A stretch of DNA of 64,000 bases from Turnera subulata (lineage: Eukaryota; Streptophyta; Magnoliopsida; Malpighiales; Passifloraceae): positions 62,001 through 126,000 of the forward strand of contig JAKUCV010004324.1 in assembly GCA_028386065.3 (NCBI GenBank), in the 5' to 3' direction. This document shows, piece after piece, positions 59,020 through 64,000 of this stretch. A program made the translations under genes and the position numbers. Below the pieces are notes generated by a model. That model was given only the letters and a program-made list of their open reading frames with translations, had not been told where the DNA came from and searched no databases. Position 1 is the first letter of the stretch; every line of letters begins with the position of its first letter.

Positions 59020-60339
59020 AAGGCTTTCCAGAAGAATACCACTCCAATTGACAGTAACACAACTAACGGGACATTCTTTTCCATGCGTAGTTTTCTTGAG
59101 CATTTATACCTATTCATGCTTCAATGCTCCTGTACACGATATGTTGTAAAACAATTTTGTGAAGAATGACCATCATTCCCCCTTGCAAGAAAAGATTTGG
59201 TTTAGCTAAGTTTGGGACCGTGGCCTTTGATGAGATGTGTTTTCCGGATAAAAGCAAACTGGAGCTTTCTGATTCTCAGATTGCATAGAGAAGAGAGAAC
59301 TGTACCACAAAAACCTGGCAGCTAGGTGCTATTGAGGCTACCTTGCAGGATGCTACCGGAAGTTTTTTGATGCGCACACCGAAGGGCCTTAACCTCTTCC
59401 AAGCTGAGCAAATCCGGTCTATAGTCGGCTGTCTATCTATTTTTCTTAGCCAAAAATTGGTGCTGGCTGGAAGTTTGTGGTTTTGGTAGGATGATTAAAC
59501 AAGGGCTAAATCCAAAGAAATTTGACTCAATCACTTTCCAAAACCAATCATATTGTCATCTGATTACTACAGAAGGACGGTCGCCTTGTAGTTTCTTCTA
59601 TCACATTAAAGAGTTTAATCCCACTTGTTGTTTGATCCAATTTAAATTACAGGCAATCCATCAATGATATCATGTCGAGTTCTTTACCAACAAATTCCAA
59701 GAGATCCCTTGTTAGTTGCAACATGCAGCTACCATGTACCCGAGAGCCCTGGCACTCACCACTCTGGTGCGGCCACTGGACGCACAATACTAGAACAAAT
59801 CATCACTAATTAAAAATGAAAAAAGAAGAATTCAGTAGAAGATGGTGATGCTACAGTGTTGAAGAATCTTACAAGAAATTCAAGTGTACCTGCACATGCT
59901 GAACTAGTTGAAACCAGGCCAAGCACAATTCTGTAAATCTCTCTATTATGCACTAATATAAAATAACTCAGCATACAAATTGCATAACAAGACTTACAAT
60001 AACATACAAACGGAGTCTATGTTTTCAATTGTCTGGTCTTTTCTAGGAACCAATGCCCCATAGGTCCACCCAGCAAATCAGAAAGGATGACAGAACGTAA
60101 ATTGCAGATAAATTTTACAACCAAGGGCATTGAAGCATGATAACAAGATTAGTTCTCTGTGCACAATAAAGTTATCACCAACTTTGTACCCCAAATGATG
60201 TGGCAGTGAAGGTGTTAGCGTTAATGTGGAATAAACCAGCTAAACTGCCACATATTTACACAACGTGGGTGCAATTCTTTTGTGCACAAACCACTGCTCT
60301 GATGACAACTGAGGAACAAATTTTTCACCAAAGGAAAGC
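59020..60339. other. Convergent 3' regions of the MFS and RCE1 genes
   Basis: The genes converge, so this stretch holds both 3' UTRs and a short spacer. No other feature is seen. Confidence 0.6.
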
Positions 60340-62368
60340 CTAGATACACCGTGGAAAAAAGTTTTGTCCCACATATCCTCCAGTCATAGCCCTTCTCACA
60401 TTTGACTCAAAAAGCTTCGGGTTATCCCTCAACACAGCAGCGGCGTCATGATTAAGAGGATCCTCAGAATTTGGTTCCTGTACACAATGATGGACAAAAC
60501 TGAAATGCGAAAGCGTACCAACTGGCTACAAACTAATGTAGTTGTACCTTGAAAAGACATGACATATTACCGTGAAAAGATGATATAAACCATAGATGAT
60601 GGTATTTATATTAAGAACTGGTTTCCAATCTTCTCGTAAGATATTGAGGCAAACATTTCCTTCTAAATCGATATTTGGATGATACACCTGCAAGTTAGAT
60701 TCACAATGCCCTTCATAAGGAAACACATCATAAGGAAGCAGTTACAAGGAAAGGTTTTTCATTAAGATACCTTAGTCTTGCACTTAACCTTAGGGGCCTC
60801 ATGCGGATAGATGGGGGAAACTTGGAAAGAGAACAAAAAATTGCCACCTCTAAAACAAGAAGAAAAAAATTGTTTCTTAAACAGAATTTACTGCAACGTT
60901 TAAAATAGTATTCCCAAAAAGACTGGTAAAGTGTTCCTTACGAATAATATCCTTCATCGGGTCGAATTGAAACCTCAAAATACATAAGGTCGTCCTTGCC
61001 ATTGGGGAATGTAATTGCACATGACTTGGGTAGATTCAGCTCAGAAATATCTGCAATGTGCAAAATGTAAGAAATGAAAAAGTCCATATATATGAATGGA
61101 TAATGATACACCAACAATCAAAGACCAATTCCAAATTGTGTGCAAGTATCTGTCTTTCTGTGTGGATGGGTTTCTGTAATCTGTATGCTCTAGCACGTGT
61201 GTGTGTGTATACACCAGACAACTGCTGCAGACACCATTGAAACATGCCAGTTGATATTTTCACTGATTCAGCAATCTGTTCTCAAAGATATTAAACCAAA
61301 CTAATAGCGTGCCACCCTTTACTGGATGAAACAACAGGTATGCAACCCAGAAAATAAACAAGAACCTCACCGATAGGTGGGGTTATCTATAAAATATACG
61401 CATAATAACAGGAGAAAAAGGCAAAAATGCTTGAAGTTAGAGTTCCCTATACTAGATTCGTGGAATTCAATTCAATAACTCATACTAATAGAGCCAAATC
61501 CTTCATAAGACAATGTAGTTGCACAAACTTCTTCAATAAGTTTTGACTCGTCTGAAAGCAAGTTTGCATTCCCAGACACAACTCTAATTTGACTAATCTT
61601 GAAACGGATACACAAGAATGGGAAGAGAAGACATGATATCATGAGTTCTATTCTAACAAAAAATTAACGACAAAGTGGAAACTTATTCCGGATGCCAAAA
61701 CAAAACTCGATATGTTACATTCACCACAACCAGTAAACAAGATCCTGAATAAAATATCTCTGAGAAGATTGCATTCGTGGACCAGATATCCAGAAACAGG
61801 AAATATACACTAAGGTGCCCTACTAATGGTATAAAAGAGCACCCAAGAAACATGAAATGTCTATCAGCTCCAACTAGATACTCTGTTTTCCAATATGCAT
61901 TGAAGTCATTTTCGAGTTCAGACTGTTCCACCTATCCATCAAATGGAAAAACTTTAAAGCCACTGGATACAAACTTCAAAGAATTTCTGCAATGTAGAAA
62001 GCTAACAACTAACAGAACCCACTGCCCACAAAATTTCCTCCTCATCCAAATTATAAAACCTATCAACGCATTGCTGAGTCACCTCACTTACCAAAGTCTC
62101 ATTTTTTTTTTTTTTTATGGTTTTGAGCATATATACCCACCATATACTTTCGGGGAAAAAAATAAAACTAAGACTCAAAACATACAAACAGCAAAGCAGG
62201 AAAGAAATTTTTCCTCTTCAAGAGAAAGAAAAGGTGTAATCAAAAAGCATGAGGCGAACCCTTATGCAAACGTAATTCTCCAGCAGACTGCTTCTTAACT
62301 GGTACACCTCCAGGGGCATTCTCTGCAAGCTCTTTCTGTTTTTCCTTCACTTTAAATAGCCGAATCAT
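60340..62368 (-). CDS. RCE1: RUB1/NEDD8-conjugating E2 enzyme (UBC12)
   Basis: Five coding exons: 62368-62260, 61050-60942, 60849-60771, 60687-60571 and 60477-60340, all with GT/AG borders, giving 183 residues. The UBC fold contains [35 protein letters not shown] and [20 protein letters not shown]. The active-site cysteine is C112. The N-terminal [13 protein letters not shown] helix is the extension that lets UBC12 bind the RUB E1 and distinguishes it from ubiquitin E2s. The enzyme takes RUB/NEDD8 from the AXR1-ECR1 E1 and, with RBX1, attaches it to cullins, activating SCF ligases such as the auxin receptor complex. A 5' UTR intron is likely (acceptor just before the ATG, donor near 62890). 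The protein looks fully functional. Confidence 0.97.
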
Positions 62369-62986
62369 AGCTACTAGTACAACCAAAAAAAGAAACCGAA
62401 TAATCAGCCAATAAAGATTATACGAATACTAGTGGCAAAACAAACAACCCAAAAACACAATAAAATTGTAAGACAAACACCCTTCTACGTACTCGACTAA
62501 GGTAGTTCTACAGACTTTTTGAAAGAAAAAGAGAAAGGTTTCTACTGGAAATGATTGTCTACTTTTAAAGTGACAAATAAACAGCACAAAATGATGATTT
62601 TCCTTCAAATAGATCGTGAACTTCACATTTCATCTCAACTCACGAATGAACTCCTTCAACTCCAAAAAGAAAAGACTGAAATTGGCTAACTGACCCGGAA
62701 AAAAGAACCCAACTTTAACGTCTGCTAATCAGAATCCAAGGCAGAATTGCAACAGTTACAGAAACACAAAAAGAAAAAGCAGCAGACTTGATGAAATCGG
62801 AGGAGAGAAATTCAAACAAGAAATCGAGTGAAAATAGATGTATTTTTAACAAATAGGGAGAGTAGAATAAAATTAAAAGGGTAGGGCACCTGGAAAGAAT
62901 TCGCAGATAGAAAGGTTTAGTACTGGTACGAGGAGATGTGAAATTTAATTGAATTTGATTGAAAAGGCTGTGTAGGAGAAGAGCGG

Positions 62987-63005
62987 TATATATATATATA
63001 TATAT
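62987..63005 (-). promoter_or_regulatory. (TA)n tract, candidate TATA element of RCE1
   Basis: A perfect TA repeat of about 19 bp lies some 100 bp upstream of the probable 5' UTR exon of the minus-strand RCE1 gene. It could serve as a TATA box, but a simple microsatellite is equally possible. Confidence 0.45.
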
Positions 63006-63037
63006 GAGAGAAAAATAGATGTATAAAGTGGGGGTTT

Positions 63038-63081
63038 AAATTAAAATGGTTCCATCAAAAAAAAATAAAATTAAAATGGTT
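63038..63081 (+). mobile_element. Micro-retroinsertion with CCATC-A(n) tail
   Basis: AAATTAAAATGGTT occurs at 63038-63051 and 63068-63081. The 16-bp insert is CCATC plus an A-run. Confidence 0.6.
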
Positions 63082-63292
63082 AAATTGCACAGAATTGGAG
63101 GAGGAGAGGGCCTACATTTTACTATTAGTACTACTACTATATTTGATAGTTAAGGAGTGGGCCCCCGCGGTTCCGGTGTTTGGAAAACAAAGTGTGTATT
63201 TGCGGCCCACTGGAAAGGGGCTTTGTGGAACCAAAAAGGTGGGGGGATTTCTGTGGATTTGTGGGTTGGACGTGGGTTTTTGGGCAAGAAAT

Positions 63293-63341
63293 ATTTATTT
63301 GCTTGTTTTTTTTTTTTTGATGGAATTTATTTGCTTGTTTT
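63293..63341 (-). mobile_element. Micro-retroinsertion with TCCATC-A(n) tail
   Basis: ATTTATTTGCTTGTTTT occurs at 63293-63309 and 63325-63341, both exact. On the minus strand the insert reads TCCATC plus an A-run, the same end as the insertion at 63038 but in the other orientation. Confidence 0.65.
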
Positions 63342-63553
63342 CTACGCATGATGTGAAATATTTAGGGGGGTGGATGGATATACATGACCCTTTTTTATTT
63401 TTGTTTTTTTTGGTCTTTTTGGTTTCCATAGTCGATCTTGCTGATAATTTATGAAAGATAGGCGACCCAAAACTTATCCAGAGAGGTGTGATTTTAGTAT
63501 GGGGGTGTGAATTTTAAGAGTTGTAAAAATACGATTCAGTAAAAACTTTTTGA

Positions 63554-63600
63554 GGCGTATTAGTAATAATTTTTTTGGTCGAGGGCGTATTAGTAATAAT
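63554..63600 (-). mobile_element. Micro-retroinsertion with CGACC-A(n) tail
   Basis: GGCGTATTAGTAATAAT occurs at 63554-63570 and 63584-63600. The 13-bp insert reads CTCGACC plus A6 on the minus strand. TCGACC-A(n) is exactly the end of the ORF1-only LINE at 40.9 kb. Confidence 0.7.
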
Positions 63601-63723
63601 AACTCTATTACATCCTTTTTGGTCTGGTAATGAAGGTAATTCTATACATTCTCAAGTCTCAACATGATTAAAAAAACAAAATAGAAAAATGATCATGCCT
63701 TCTACTAGCTCATATCTTTTCAC

Positions 63724-63777
63724 AGTAATCAATTGTGCAATTTTTTTTTTTTTATTTTGTCGAGTAATCAATTGTGC
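63724..63777 (-). mobile_element. Micro-retroinsertion with CGAC-A(n) tail
   Basis: AGTAATCAATTGTGC occurs at 63724-63738 and 63763-63777. The 24-bp insert reads CGACAAAATA followed by an A-run and TT on the minus strand. Confidence 0.65.
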
Positions 63778-63935
63778 TATGTAGCCTACGCAGATGTTAA
63801 AATCACATAAAGTGTGGGCTTCCTAACTTTTAATCGATACTTCATCATAAAAAGAAACTTTCAATCGAAAAAAACGTGGTATGGATAAGATTCGTATTAT
63901 TTTGGCCTTTTTACCATAGAGGAACTTTATTTAAC

Positions 63936-63970
63936 AAAAATAGAAGGCATCAAAAAAATAGAAGGCATCA
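63936..63970. repeat. Near-tandem duplication with A-run junction
   Basis: AAAAATAGAAGGCATCA occurs at 63936-63952 and 63954-63970. It could be a micro-insertion of A only, or a simple tandem duplication. Confidence 0.45.
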
Positions 63971-64000
63971 TCTATATGGTGTGATGGACAAGTTTGGTAT

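Larger units (their letters stand above)
63006..64000. other. RCE1 upstream region with a cluster of micro-insertions
   Basis: No gene is visible. Four A-tailed insertions with target duplications lie within 740 bp (63038-63777), plus an 18-bp-period duplication at 63936-63970. Confidence 0.6.

Noticed and set aside
1..64000. CRISPR arrays, operons, bacterial ribosome-binding sites
   Set aside because: The window is plant nuclear DNA; repeats found are target duplications or simple tandem units without regular spacers.

Overview
The window is nuclear DNA of a dicot plant. It has intron-split genes with canonical GT/AG borders, a plant tRNA-Asp gene, Ty1/copia and LINE elements, long AT-rich spacers, and proteins typical of flowering plants. 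I cannot name the species from sequence alone.

Layout. 1-971: left edge of an LTR retrotransposon, minus strand, nested in a dead LINE. 972-6100: spacer with a tRNA-Asp gene (4640-4711) and a broken MAP70-like fragment. 6103-11206: a defective Ty1/copia element. 11979-12202: a 198-bp LINE 3' end with a 13-bp target duplication. 12323-14212 (-): HD-Zip I gene of the HB21/HB40/HB53 clade. 14.2-24.8 kb: spacer. 24801-31146 (+): cytosolic aminopeptidase P, 16 coding exons. 32665-33410 (+): short PLATZ zinc-finger gene. 36126-37592 (-): intronless UGT72-type glycosyltransferase. 38351-40904: LINE-like insertion carrying only ORF1. 43012-43359 (+): UGT pseudogene fragment. 45700-47182 (-): BES1/BZR1 family gene. 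47.2-55.9 kb: spacer. 55891-59019 (+): major facilitator transporter. 60340-62368 (-): RUB1/NEDD8-conjugating E2 (RCE1).

The gene order HB40 - APP1 - UGT72 - BEH2 - MFS - RCE1 matches, as I recall it, the Arabidopsis block At4g36740, At4g36760, At4g36770, At4g36780, At4g36790, At4g36800. The flavodoxin-like quinone reductase At4g36750 is not found here, and a PLATZ gene sits between APP1 and the UGT. The genes form no operon; they are independent units acting in auxin/peptide biology (APP1), small-molecule glucosylation, brassinosteroid signalling, transport and neddylation.

The most unusual signals are retrotranspositional. First, the 2.5-kb insertion at 38.35-40.9 kb has a poly(A) tail and a 16-bp target duplication, keeps an open 659-codon ORF1 and has no ORF2 at all. 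Second, about twenty tiny insertions of roughly 10-30 bp are scattered through the spacers. Most end in an A-run on one strand and sit between 9-18 bp direct repeats. Several end in the same TTCGAC-A(n) type of tail as the larger LINE copies, which suggests extreme 5' truncation during target-primed reverse transcription.
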